From the NCBI RefSeq assembly GCF_963676685.1, contig NC_092344.1, positions 44,228,830 through 44,292,829 of the forward strand: DNA of 64,000 nucleotides, in the 5' to 3' direction. The position numbers and the translations under genes were made by a program. Positions 25,501 to 35,610 of this stretch are shown here, in pieces. The notes beneath the pieces are model-generated. The model searched no databases. It was given only the letters and a program-made list of their open reading frames with translations, and was not told the DNA's origin. Every line of letters begins with the position of its first letter. Position 1 is the stretch's first letter. The stretch comes from Mytilus edulis (taxonomy: Eukaryota; Mollusca; Bivalvia; Mytilida; Mytilidae).

Positions 25501-26805
25501 TATAATAATTTAATATCAAAGAAGAACGAAGAGGGAAGATTCAGGATTTTAAGGTAAAAAGGGTTCTTTTTTAGCTGTTTAATCAATGAAGCTACAAAGA
25601 AATATGCATTTCTTACTCTAAGTATGTATACCTTTATTTGTGTTCTTTTCATCACTTTTTGTAACATCCTTTGTCTCAACTAAAGAATCTCTGCTACTTT
25701 CTTCCTCTTCATTTGTTTCTTTCAATTCACATGTTGTAAGAAACTGACTTTGTTTTACTTTATCACCATCTACAGAATCTGTAACATCATTTATAGCTTG
25801 CTCTCCATTGTCTTTTTTACTCTTCTGTTCCATTATATTCTCTACTTCCATATCATCTGCCTTTGTAATATCTTTTGGAGTTTCTACTTGTGTTTCATCT
25901 GGCTTCAAATTGTCATTTGGAGTTGATTCAGTGTCAACTTTTTCTTTCGGGACACTGAGACCGACTTTTTCAATGATATGTGGGTCATTTTGATGTTGTG
26001 TTGAACTGTCTATACACTTATTATCAACCTCATCTGAACCAACAGTTTCTGTTTTATCAGTCTTTATTGTATCAACAGCAGGTCCAGGGTTTGTAACATC
26101 TCCTGTGTTTTCAATATCTCCCTCATTTATATGTGAAACACCTCCAGTTTTCAGTTCTCCATCATTATGTGAAACACTTCCAGTTTGCAGTGCATCACTA
26201 TTTGTACAGTCTTGATCCATGGCAGTATGGCAAACATTTTCAGTGAGATCTAAGTTCTGCTCTTTAGAGCTATGGGGTAAATATTGAGAAGTAAGGTAAG
26301 TATCAGAAGATGCTGATGCTACAGATATCAATGGCTGCCCCATCTTTCCAACTGGCATGCAGTTAACGATACTTGGCAAGTCTGTAGAAATTGAAGACAA
26401 AATTGGCACCAATGGTAATTTTTGTACTAGTTCAGGCTGCTGATCTGGTAACACCATAGTACCTGGTATCAGGGTGCTTGACGCTATTTTCACCATGTGT
26501 GGATCAATAGGAAGTCCAATGGTTGTTATGGCAACTGGCAACATATTAGGAGGTTGAAGTTGAAGTTGTGGTAAACTGATGTTTGCTATAGAAGGAACAC
26601 TATTCACATTTTGTACAGAAGTGGCAGTAATATCTGCATATGCAGGTAAATGGCTAGGTAATGAAACATTCTCAAAAGAAATCTGCTCGAATGTTTTAGG
26701 AATACTTGAGACATTGACAGCTTCTTTTTGATTTTCAGAGTTATCTCCACTTGAACTGACTGTAAATGGTGATTCTGTAGATTCAATTCTGCCATTATCC
26801 TCCAT
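10548..26805 (-). CDS. Sfmbt: SFMBT-type Polycomb protein: four MBT repeats, SLED and SAM domains; 15 coding exons
   Basis: Coding exons in transcript order: 26805-25632, 24395-24298, 23566-23326, 22885-22797, 22408-22168, 21371-21274, 20610-20355, 19913-19831, 19454-19195, 17935-17895, 17306-17069, 15169-14994, 13270-12888, 11735-11562, 10688-10548. All junctions are GT-AG and every phase joins, giving 3693 nt and 1230 residues. Residues 1-391 (one exon) are low-complexity, rich in S, T, P, D and E. MBT repeats lie at about 403-505, 508-615, 625-733 and 740-835. The SLED domain is at about 863-1000 ([31 protein letters not shown]). A GRPPGGH motif and a Lys-rich, acidic linker follow, then SAM at about 1156-1226 ([24 protein letters not shown]). 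SFMBT proteins bind methyl-lysine histone tails and act in Pho-RC/Polycomb or LSD1-CoREST repression in the nucleus. TAA is in frame just before the ATG; TGA is at 10548-10550. The human proteins lack so long an N-terminus. The 5' noncoding exon was not located. Confidence 0.95.
11958..12402. mobile_element. Tandem-core element with ATACCCCCGC termini, two core units
   Basis: It starts CTGCGAGCTACTGCTCACTG followed by GATACCCCCGCCGC, carries two diverged core units of about 168 bp, a GACGGACTCACAGATGGATGG tract of which the tetranucleotide character is weak, and ends with CCCCCTTTTTTAAAGC and GAGGTAT. The complementary outer ends (ATACCCCCGC, GCAGAGGTAT) and core plan match 18186-19032. It sits in the intron between SFMBT coding exons 13 and 14. 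Architecture recalls bivalve pearl-like/Helitron-derived elements (inference). Confidence 0.75.
13545..14322. mobile_element. Tandem-core element with GATACGCCCGTC/GACGGACGTAT ends
   Basis: It starts near CATGATACGCCCGTCG and ends CAAAATTGACGGACGTAT, so the termini are complementary. Between them are four diverged core units of about 150-180 bp, each with AAGTATACAGAT, 'gttttaagc' and GGTGCGACATGT. A C13 run lies at about 13913-13925 and a GACGGACGGACGGACAC tract just before the right end. It lies in the intron between SFMBT exons 12 and 13. Confidence 0.75.
14589..15006 (-). repeat. 26-bp minisatellite (16 units) made of an amplified splice donor
   Basis: Sixteen head-to-tail units of about 26 bp, on the minus strand CTCAGTACAGTAAGTGTAG plus an A-rich spacer. 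Variants have CTCGGTACA or CTCAGAACA. Every unit contains ACAGTAAGT, a strong 5' splice-site core. The first unit met by the transcript spans the end of SFMBT coding exon 12 (last exon base 14994, intron GT at 14993-14992), so fifteen more near-identical donors follow in the intron. Confidence 0.92.
15498..16697. mobile_element. Non-autonomous hAT-like element, about 1.2 kb
   Basis: The left end reads CAGGGCTCACACTAC and the right end GGTAGCGTGAGCCCTG, complementary apart from one or two bases. A second pair of complementary subterminal blocks contains GAGAAGTGACTTCTC and GGCGACTTCTTCGC. No transposase ORF remains. CAGGG termini suggest hAT, but I could not see a clean 8-bp target duplication. 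It lies in the intron between SFMBT exons 11 and 12. Confidence 0.6.
17895..17935 (-). CDS. Sfmbt: 41-nt microexon of SFMBT (coding exon 10)
   Basis: The acceptor has an excellent pyrimidine tract (TTTCTTTCTGTTTGACAG) and the donor is CAAG then GTATGG. Without it, exon 9 (ends in phase 2) cannot join exon 11 (needs phase 1): a direct join would hit a stop within five codons. The 41 nt restore the frame and encode about 14 residues between MBT4 and the SLED domain. Confidence 0.88.
18186..19032. mobile_element. Tandem-core element with ATACCCCCGC/GCGGGGGTAT ends, four core units
   Basis: Larger relative of 11958-12402. CTGCGAGCTACTGCTCACTG and GATACCCCCGCCGC at the left face AAAGCGGGGGTAT at the right (18985-18998), with an extra diverged terminal copy to 19032. 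Four core units of 168 bp follow one another, then a GACGGACGGACTGATGGACGG tract. The 168-bp period is a multiple of three, so a minus-strand frame stays open for 210 codons (18195-18827); this is a consequence of the repeat. It is inside an SFMBT intron. Confidence 0.85.
21716..21919. mobile_element. MITE of about 205 bp, family A, inverted copy
   Basis: Termini CTGTAATTTCAGAAATTATTGC and GCAATTATTTCTGAATTCACAG; the interior matches the reverse complement of 10106-10310. It is in the intron between SFMBT exons 5 and 6. Confidence 0.85.
24912..25216. mobile_element. MITE of about 305 bp with 40-bp inverted termini and a long C run
   Basis: Outer ends AAGGCAGCAACCATTTGATT and AATCAAATGGTTGCTGCCTT are exact complements, and the complementarity runs on through CTGGGGGGG/CCCCCCCAG and CTATGG/CCATAG. 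A C run of about 25 lies near 25168-25192. The interior is runs of T and diverged short repeats. TTA or TA flanks are present on both sides. It lies in the first coding intron of SFMBT. Confidence 0.85.
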
Positions 26806-26826
26806 CTTTACTTTTTAATTCATTAA
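26806..26826 (-). promoter_or_regulatory. Sfmbt: 5' UTR end of SFMBT coding exon 1 with a minimal upstream ORF
   Basis: An acceptor (ATATTTTTCAG) precedes 26826, so the 5' UTR is itself spliced. The 21-nt leader contains ATGAATTAA, a two-codon upstream ORF that ends before the main ATG. Confidence 0.6.
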
Positions 26827-28717
26827 CTGAAAAATATTCAATTCAATAGAAGATTATTTTAACTTGTAAAGATTTTATTCCAATAGACATGATAGAGCCC
26901 TGTATTAAACTGTTTGTTTGTATTTTTTCTTCATTATAGTCAGGTTTTTATTACTTGTATTAAAGCTCTGATGAAAACACTACTAATGTAATAAGATTTG
27001 TTTTCATTAAAGACAATCACTTGTAGAGACACAGCAATTATAGAGGGGTGAGTAACCATAATTTACACATATCCCTGTATTGTACACACTGTGCAGAGGC
27101 TGAAAAAGACAACAATGACAACTCTTTAAGTCCAACATTTTGTCCAAGCTTATTATTAAAGCCAAAAATCTGTAAAAAAAACCCAACAAAATATAGATTT
27201 TTTGTCCAATTGACTGCTGTAACCCACATAGTTGACCACTTTTGTACTCTATGTGTACATACAACTCCATAGACAATGCAGACAATAGAAATATACAATG
27301 TATATGGAATATGCATCCATCAGCACCCTCTTGTCTTGAAGGTAACAAAATATGGCAAACATATGCTTAGATCATGCTTTTTTTGTATGAGATTTTATGA
27401 CGTTTAATCAATAGATTGATAGTTTAAATTAAATAACTTTTTTAATATAAAATAAGGAAATTATTATAAGAGGGTCTTTTTGGAAACCAGAAACAACACT
27501 TTTATTTCTATGGGTTGTTCAGAGTGATGTCACCTGTTAGCTTAACCTAGACAGGGGAAAATATTCAATATGCCAATTTTACAATTAATTTTTTAACATG
27601 TTTAACTTACAAATATTTATATGACAATTTTTTTAAGGTAAAAAAGCAAAACATTACTGTAAAACGTGCTAAATAATGACCTTCTCCTTAGTGCTATGTA
27701 TTAGTCTGTAAGGTAAAAAATAATAATAATACATGTACCTGTGTGTCTTTTAACATGATGAGAAAAATAAGGGTCCATAGGCAGGTAAATAACTATATTT
27801 TCAAAAGCTTTTAATTGTTTTGATGATGGCAATCAGTCTAACTATAATAATGCTTGTTATATTTTTTTATGTAGACAATACAAATTATGGTCAGTCAGCT
27901 ACTAACTTAGTGAAAACACATCTTTTTTTTCAGGCCACTTAAATGCTTAAAACGAATGTTCAATAATCTTGAGAAAAAAAAAATTTGAATATATAAAAAA
28001 AGTTGTCTGAATGGAAATATTTTAAAGCCATTTTAATCTTAACTGTCAAAAGGTACTAGTTTCTGTTCATTGATAGATGATCAAATATTTTTTCCTTAGG
28101 GTTTTAACCATGTAAAAATACTACATTTTTGTACTATCAGGGAATACATTACTGGATTCACTTTTGCTGTCTCAATCTTTAAAGATTGAAGAATGCATGT
28201 ACAAACATGAATAATAATGATTCTGTATACACCATCTGGATGTTGCTTTTTTTCACTCTACATACATGTACATGACATATCTACACTCATTGATTTCTAC
28301 TGAAAACTGAATTTGAAGGCAAAAAATAAATGTGGATATTGATCATTGAACTCGTTATGTCCATAGTTATAATCTATCATTTTTAAACAAAATTCTGTGT
28401 ACAGGTTTTTCTAGATGTAGTAATTAAAAGAAAACACGATATGATTTTTTGTTAATTCTTGAAAACTTATTACCATGATTACATTTGTATGTTTGCTACA
28501 GTCATGACCTTATGAGTGAAATAAATAGACAGTCATTCACAAACAACAAACATTGTTGCGTTTTATGTTCTGATTGGTTGTGTCTGTCATACATGTCTGT
28601 TCACCTGGTAAAATTTTGGGTATATGTACTGTTCATTTTAGAAATAAATCTATACAAAAAAGTAATTTTCAGTTCAAATGTGGTGAACTTTGTCTTGAAT
28701 ATGCAGCTTGTTAGAAA
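26827..28717. other. 5' flank or first intron of SFMBT, no gene recognised
   Basis: AT-rich. Short ORFs at 27007-27348 have no recognisable domain. This stretch is probably part of the intron that separates the unseen 5' noncoding exon from the first coding exon. Confidence 0.4.
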
Positions 28718-29799
28718 TATCTTGGTGCACTTTTGAATGAATTTTTGGATTATTCTATAATTGCCAAAGAATTGTATAAATCAGCTAATAGAGCTCTTGG
28801 TGTTATTAAAGCAAAATTTTGTAAAACTGGTGGTATGAATTTTGATGTATTTACTAAATTATATGACACTTTAGTCAAACCCATTTTTACATATGCTTCC
28901 GGTGTATGGGGCATAATATACATAATTGTATATATACTTTGCAAAACAATGCTTGTAAATTTTTCTAAGGCTTAAGCAAAAGAAGCAGCAATTTAGCTGC
29001 TAGAGGTGACATGGTTTTTTTATCAGGTGATGCACTACTAAAAGTTGAAGTTTTTAAACTATGGAATTGTCTTAAATGTGACAATACCAGCAATATATGT
29101 AAAAAGGTTCATACCTGGGCGATTAGAAGAAAATCTTCATGGGATTATAGAGTTTTACAGTTAGCTAGTAAATATAGTCGAATTCAAAATGTAGAAGATG
29201 AAATTAATATGAGTAATGTATGGGATTCTATACAAACTTTGGAAAAAGAATCTTGGCACCATGAAGTATGGAATGAATAAAATAATGTCAATGGTAATAA
29301 ATTAAGATTTTATAGATTGTTTAAAACTTGTATTGCTACGCAGCCTTATGTAAAGGTATTTAATTATAGATTCCACCGACGTATTTTGTCACTATTCAGA
29401 GCTGGTTCGTTACAACTTAAAGTTAAAACAGGTCGATATGCTAGACCACCTGAACCTCTACAAGACCGTTTATGTATTTTTTGTGATAGTTGCCAAATTG
29501 AAGAAGAAAAACACTTTCTTTTTAATTGTTGTTTTTACTCTGATATCAGACATGAATTATATGCCAAAGCCTGTCTTTTAAGTGTTGATTTTGAGTATTT
29601 ATGCGATATTGAAAAACTTCGTTATCTTATGTGTAATGAGAATATGGTTCCTATTTTAGCTAGTTCCCTTTATCATGTTTTATCGACGAAAACATGTCGT
29701 CTAGAAATAATATATGGTTTTTTTTATTTCTTATTTACGAAATACTTTTTAAATGTATTAAATCTGTCCTTTTATGCATGTTTTATATGTTTGTTTTAA
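28718..29799 (+). pseudogene. Broken non-LTR retrotransposon (LINE) reverse transcriptase C-terminus
   Basis: Three consecutive plus-strand pieces read as one protein. The first begins YLGALLNEFLDYS, then has a KSANRALGVIKAKF block and LYDTLVKPIFTYASGVWG, the thumb/connector region typical of LINE RT proteins; it stops at about 28972. The second (about 29011-29280) ends at TAA. The third (29317-29799) contains CIFCDSCQIEEEKHFLFNC, a C-terminal cysteine-histidine motif. The upstream endonuclease and RT palm are missing (5' truncation). The frame is broken between pieces one and two and by a stop at 29278-29280. Confidence 0.82.
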
Positions 29800-29823
29800 T
29801 GATAGTGTCTCATAAGTGAAAGA

Positions 29824-29845
29824 GTGTGTGTGTGTGTGTGTGTGT
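29824..29845. repeat. (TG)n microsatellite
   Basis: Eleven GT dinucleotides in a row, shortly after the LINE remnant. Confidence 0.95.
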
Positions 29846-29924
29846 TTATTCACAGTTAGTGCTTCATTATTAGCTTGAATCCTTCTAAAGGCAGAAATAT
29901 TTGCTCCTCCATTTATTTTACCAT

Positions 29925-30560
29925 GTGTATATATGGGAAGATCTGTAATTTTGTTCATATTTTCCATGTGCCAAAGAACACATAAGGTTAGATAAATTCT
30001 AAGCTTAAACACAGGACTGGATAAATATGATGAAATATATACACATGAAAGCACACAATTATTTTATTCTTGCCTAAAATATATTTAAACATTATTTTAA
30101 TGCATGCACACGTTTAGTTTCAATATAAGTTCTATACATTTCTATTATATAAGTTTGACCTTTTTGGTATAACTTCGTCCATACTCTTTTTCCTATTTAC
30201 CCTCCCCCTTTTTTATCAGTATATATCTTTCAGTGATTTTTTAAAGTTTCGTTAACTATATGTATACTGGAAGAGCTGTGACTTTGTCTATATTTAATGT
30301 ATGCCAATAAACATAAAAGGCTATGCATTTTTAAGCATAAAAAAGGATTGGACAAAAATATACACATGTAAACACAGGGCACAATATTTTGTTTTTATTC
30401 TGACCCCAAGTTAGTCAACATATATAAGAACCATCCATTTATTTCAATGAATGCATAAATTAAGTTTCTATAGAAGTTCTTTGCATTTCTGAACAAGTCT
30501 GGTCATTTTTGTATAACTTAATCCATTCTCCTACTCATATTTACCCTCCCCCTTTTTGTT
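29925..30560. repeat. Diverged two-copy tandem repeat, period about 320 bp
   Basis: The two copies share ordered landmarks: 'gtgtatatatgggaagatctgt' against 'tgtatactggaagagctgt', 'atgtgccaa...aacacat' against 'atgccaataaacata', 'atatacacatg', 'gaccttt...gtataactt' and TTTACCCTCCCCCTTTTT. Non-coding. Confidence 0.75.
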
Positions 30561-33500
30561 GCGTATTTTAGTGATTGTTGAAAGTTTTTTATCTGTAAAA
30601 ATAAAGTAAGCCACAAAGATACAGAACTCACTAGCAAATACTTACTGTGCCTTTACCTACAATACTAGTTCCACATTTAAGTCTATAGATAAATTATGAA
30701 ATAATACTTTCGAGGTTCTATTTTTAGACTAGAGTAAAAATGAATGATAAATTTTCCGCGTATAATAACCAAATAAAAAGTATTTGCAATAATGATACTA
30801 TATTTATAATTAGTATTGCCTCATTTGCATCATACAATATTTTCCATTTTGCTGTTATCAATCACCCCAACTGTTTTAAATATGGTACTAATGAAATATA
30901 TTGATATTCTTCCAAATTATTCTTGCTGAAATAAACAAGTCATGAATATGCATATTATATTTGATATTTGACCGACCAAAACAATCGGTTAAATTTCCTA
31001 TAAATAATGAAAAATATTCGGGAAAAAGATATATGCAATTACCTTATATATTAATCGATATGCCAATTAAAAGAAAAATGCAGTATCGAAGCTTTAACAC
31101 TACAAATTTACAATTTTCTGTCCTTCTGTTTGTAATCATACTTCCACGTTCAAGATGGCAACTAATCGGCAAAAGTACACTGTGCGCATGTCCTTGTTAC
31201 AAGATGCCGCTAACATGCCCCAATATTTTATATCATATATTTTTAAATTTAAATATTTACGTGGCGGAACTTGGTCGATAAACACGTGTAAATGAGAAAT
31301 ACACAATTTTATGTATGAAATAGTAGATAATCAATACCTAACAAATATATGATTAATTCATTAACAAAAAATTGAGTTTATACTTCCCCTTCGCCTAGTG
31401 TGCAATAAAAACAGTATTTACATAATAACTGTGTCTCGAATGTATGGAGACAATTTAATCTACCCTGGGAAGAGTATACTGACAATATATTATGTCCCAT
31501 ATTAATATAACTACTCGGCAATGCAGCACATGTGAGATGTTAGTACATTTTTACCACGGAAACGCGGACGTCACTGAGAGGGGCATATAGTTATCACATA
31601 GTTTGTGATCGTAGATCATAGTACTGGGTGGTACATAACGTACCAGGCTTAGATTGTACATGTATGATCATGATCGTGAATTGTTGGACTATCGTTGGCA
31701 TGCTGTTTATGAAAATCCGGGATAATTCGAAGGAAAGATAAATTATTAATAAATTATTTGTATAAAGTGCCCGAGGGCAATTTTATGATAACTTGGCGAG
31801 CTAGTACACGAAATTGCATTTTAGCATGTGCTCGAGGAATGTTAATTTCGGAAGCAGTATTTCAGAATATTTTGTGGTTAGTGATTACATGAAATGGCAG
31901 TGACAATATTATTCAAGTTAACTTTATGATAAATTCCAAGTCGTTTTAAACTGAGACAAGCATGAAATATTTGCCACTGAAACGGCGTCAAGTGTAGCAA
32001 TCTGGGGGCATCAATCAATCAATTTCAGAAATTTTCAGTTTATTTTGTATAATCAAAGGATATTAATCAAGCTACTGCTAAGTCGTTTGAAAGATTTAAG
32101 ACGGCCGTATGTTTCTCTGTTGTAAACTGAGTCACAAATTATTTAATTTAAAATATTACATCAGCTGATCAAATATCGTGGTATGTCGTTTACTGAGTGC
32201 AATATGTTGTAGTTTTCTAAGATCTGATGGTACAAATACTTTTTTTTTGCAAGTCTTTTCTTCATTCAAATACAGAGGTACTGACGGAAACATTTTACAA
32301 AACAATAATACAGTAGGATCCATAATGATCCTCGTACAAATTGGAATTCTAAAAAAACCCTGATTAAGATCAAATATGAGTAACAAGTTAGACATTTGGT
32401 CATGCTAGATCCACAGGGACTCGGTCAGACGATAATTTTGGGGGGCATTTTGCAATCCATCAGTCGGTGCAATTTTAGTTGTGTGTCGTACATTGTATTT
32501 CATGTTTACTTGTATCAAATTATTAGCGTTGGAACCCAGAGTTGTACGTATGTTTAATAGCAATGAGTAGTTTACTATCAATGTCCTTATACTGAAAAAA
32601 TATAATCATTACAAAAATATATATCCGCTAACCGAATCCCGGATTCAGGATATCAGTAAAAACTATAGTTACATAACCATGATAATAGTAAGAATCTGGA
32701 TAATACTGGATCTATACTATTATCTATTATTTATACTGATGCACTTGATAAGAATACAGGGGCAAAGGAGTTAATGATAATGTAATGCCACTCAGTTACA
32801 TACTTTATAACAAACAAAATATGATAAAAAAAAATACATTTCGTGGGGGGAGGGGGGATCGGAAATTAAAAAGATTGCGAAATGAGACCTCATTCTAAGT
32901 TTAATGTTGATGTTGGGAGGAAAAAGGGGGGTAAGAACTTCTGAGTTTGCCAAAATTGAAGTGTTTAACTTGATCAAAGGATCTGAGCAGTGAATAAATA
33001 ATAGAAAGTTAGTCCTACCTTCTTTCTTTTTTATTCATGTTGACTATATTAGTTTATTTCATTATAAAGAAAACATAAAAACGAGAAGAAGTTGTATGGT
33101 TGCCAATGAGACAACTCTCCTCAAGAAACTTCATGACGCATGCAGAAGTTAACAACTAAGTGTGGTCCCATAATATCTTTTCCTACATGTGGCCAAGGAT
33201 TTATACAAATCCTTGATGTGGCTATGGTATCTTGCTGAATATATTTTTCAGAAAGATTTTAAAATAAATTATTTTATCCAAAACAGATCATGATTCTAGC
33301 AAAATAAACTCTAGGAAATAAAATTGAAAGGCCTCAAAGTCTTATTATTTGTGGTAATTCTTATTTGGGGTACAAGTATTTGGCTTTGCTTTGTGATTAC
33401 ATTGAAATGCAGTTATCGAAATATCGATAAACAGTCGGCAATCCAACTAAAATTAAGAACTATATCGTTATTTACTAACTCACATAACTCGTGTCAACGT

Positions 33501-33689
33501 ATATATTTTGAGTTAGATTGAAAGGCAAGACTATTTGTGTTTGAACATTTATAATAAACGAGTACTAAACGCGAGACAGAAATTTTGCTATACTCTGCCT
33601 TCCCTCTGTTATTTTGTTTTTATCTAGAAGAGATTTTTTTGGGCATAAATCTACGAAACCCCTTTCCAAGGTACTAACATATATATATG
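30561..33689. other. Intergenic stretch with a possible SFMBT promoter, otherwise nothing recognised
   Basis: Mostly AT-rich. The segment 31120-31280 stands out and is listed separately. GGACGTCAC near 31567 resembles a CRE half-site. A minus-strand ORF at 32156-32395 has no recognisable domain. A fragment near 33090-33120 matches the dispersed repeat of 33825-34090 in reverse. Confidence 0.35.
31120..31280 (-). promoter_or_regulatory. Candidate SFMBT promoter or 5' noncoding exon
   Basis: On the minus strand this holds CACGTG, GCCACGT, GCGGCATCTTG and GTTGCCATCTTG in about 150 bp. The last two resemble the YY1/CCATCTTG promoter element, and CpG density is above the surroundings. Position upstream of the SFMBT coding exons fits a leader exon. 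No transcript evidence is available. Confidence 0.25.
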
Positions 33690-33805
33690 ACGATTTGGTG
33701 TCACGATATCTCAGTAGCATGGGTTCAATTCCCGGCGAGGGAAGAACCAAAATTTACAGATCTAACATTGTTGGGTTGAAGTTTAGACACAGCCATATAT
33801 ATATA
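33690..33805 (+). mobile_element. 5'-truncated tRNA-derived SINE
   Basis: Contains the B-box GGTTCAATTCCC within ATGGGTTCAATTCCCGGCGA, followed by AGGGAAGAACCAAA, 'cagatctaacattg' and GTTTAGACACAGCC. The A-box part of the full copies at 35142 and 35444 is missing. Confidence 0.8.
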
Positions 33806-33824
33806 CTGCACCTGTCCTAAGTCG

Positions 33825-34090
33825 GGAACCTTTTGTATAGTGGTTGTCGTTTGTTAATGTACATGTGGTCCTCGTTTTTATTTAGATCATACTTTTGGTT
33901 TTCCTTGTTTAATGGTTTTACACTAGTCATTTTGGGGCCCTTTATAGCTTGCTGTTCGGTGTGAGCCAAAGTTTCATACTTTGACCCATGATATTGATTA
34001 CCGTTTTTTTCCATATTGTTACATGGATGGAAAGTTGTCTCATTGGCACTCATACCACATATTTTTCCTGTATATGTAACAATATGAACG
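33825..34090 (+). repeat. Dispersed bivalve repeat, fullest copy in window
   Basis: Landmarks in order: GTCGTTTGTTAATGTACATG, 'ggttttacactagtcat', TTTGGGGCCCTTTATAGC, GCTGTTCGGTGTGAGCCA, TTGTCTCATTGGCACTCATA and CCACAT. Copies or fragments lie at 4390, 19735, 20820, 33090, 34797 and 57525, making it the most repeated text in the window. Whether it is a SINE, a LINE tail or a MITE cannot be judged here. Confidence 0.85.
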
Positions 34091-34796
34091 GGCTTGATTG
34101 ACACTGTAAAACTACGATTGGATTAAAAAAGAATAAGACGGAAATTCAATTAAAATCGTAAAAGATTGACTCTCTATTAACCTTTAACATATGCAGTTTT
34201 AGTAATCAACTGAAATTCTGATCGTAAGACTCATAGCTACATTGATTCAGAGAAAAAGATGTCAAACGTTGACCGTATACGTGTATATAGGCACGCCATA
34301 TGTGGAGTACAGTTTTACGTATGTCAAAAACTCCCTTTGTCTATATCAATAACATATTCCGTATATCATACGATACAAAATTCTACATAAACTTGTAAAA
34401 AGAATCTTGAAGTACTGAATATCGATCGGATGACCACAAGTTCTTGTGGATGGTCAAAATCACTCGTCGTAGAAAAAAAATAACATATCTCTTTACCTGA
34501 AACTAAGGTTAATGAAGAAATATATTTTTTTCTGAGACAAGTTCGTGCGTGGATGATGAATAAATGACAGGATATTCAATCTCACCGTAATAACTATTAT
34601 AATGTAGTGATACAAATCAGTATACAAATCAGTATACTGATTTGTTGTTATATATTATATTAAAATAACAGTTACATGTATATATGATTTCCATCCATTT
34701 GTATATCATTCTATTCTACTATTCTAATAATAGTGCAATGCAAGTGCATAGGGACACTTTTCTGTAAAAATTCGATTTTTCTAAAATAGATATAGG

Positions 34797-34985
34797 AAGA
34801 TGTGGTGTGAGTGCCAATGAGACAACTCTCCATCCAAATTACAATCTAAAAAAAGTGAACCATTATAGGTCAATGTACGGCTTTCAACACGGAGCCTTGG
34901 CTCACACCGAACAACAAGCTATAAAGGGTCCCACAATTACTAGTGTAAAACCATTCAAACGGGAGAAACTAAAAGATTGGTTACG
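34797..34985 (-). repeat. Dispersed bivalve repeat, inverted copy
   Basis: Reverse complement of 33825-34090: ATGTGGTGTGAGTGCCAATG, GAGACAACTCTCCATCC, 'ttggctcacaccgaacaaca', TATAAAGGGTCCCACAATTA and 'ctagtgtaaaaccattcaaa'. Confidence 0.85.
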
Positions 34986-35141
34986 AGTAGGCATTCATAT
35001 TTTCCCGCAAAAACAATTACAGATTTACCGGTCCTTGCTGATAGTGTCGCAAAACGTTCTTTGAGATGTTCTTCTGCATGCTTTAACACAATTTTTCGGT
35101 ACGTGTGCATTGATATTATCAATGATTGTTTACTTATATAT

Positions 35142-35362
35142 AATTCGTGTGGTCTAGCGGGACGGCTACAGTACAGGCTATTTGGTGTCACGATATCTCA
35201 GTAGCATGGGTTCAAATCCCGGCGAGGGAAGAACAAAAAATTTGCGAAAGCAAATTTACAGATGTAACATTAATGGGGTGATGTTTAGACGAGTTGTATA
35301 TACGTATATATATATATATATATATACAACTCGTCTAAACATCAACCCAACAATGTTAGATA
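35142..35362 (+). mobile_element. tRNA-derived SINE with an inverted SINE tail attached
   Basis: A-box-like GTGGTCTAGCGGGAC and B-box GGTTCAAATCCC are about 55 bp apart, followed by AGGGAAGAACAAAAAATTTG and the tail GATGTTTAGACGAGTTGTAT (to about 35305). After a (TA)n stretch the complementary GTATATACAACTCGTCTAAA and ATCAACCCAACAATGTTAGA follow (35320-35362). The locus is therefore two SINE tails joined tail to tail. Confidence 0.85.
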
Positions 35363-35443
35363 CTGTAGTACGACGCTAGATTAAAACTGACGTGGAAAGG
35401 TAACACCCGGCCACCGAAAGCTTCATTTTTATGAAGCCCAGGT

Positions 35444-35610
35444 GGTCGTGTGGTCTAGCGCACCGGTTACAGAGCAGGCGATTTGGTGTCACGATATCTC
35501 AGTAGCATTGGTTCTAACCCGGCGAGGGAAGAACAAAAAATTTGCGAATGCAAATTTACAGATCTAACATTGTTGGGTTGATGTTTAGACGTGTTGTATA
35601 TTATGTACAC
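35444..35610 (+). mobile_element. tRNA-derived SINE, full-length-like copy
   Basis: A-box TGGTCTAGCGCACCGG, slightly decayed B-box GGTTCTAACCC, then AGGGAAGAACAAAAAATTTG, 'cagatctaacattgttgg' and GATGTTTAGACGTGTTGTAT. Same family as 35142. Confidence 0.85.

Noticed and set aside
25618-25631. Extension of SFMBT exon 1 through the in-frame codons to the stop at 25618
   Set aside because: The donor at 25631-25630 matches phase 1 of the next exon, and reading through would drop every MBT domain.
27007-27348. Overlapping ORFs of 92 and 113 codons
   Set aside because: Two frames are open over the same AT-rich stretch, with no domain and no splice support.
29758-30054. Minus-strand 98-codon ORF with a (TH)n tract
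   Set aside because: Translation of the (TG)n microsatellite and AT-rich flank.
32156-32395. Minus-strand 79-codon ORF as an upstream exon of SFMBT
   Set aside because: No recognisable domain, no clear donor at its end, and SFMBT already has an in-frame stop before its ATG.
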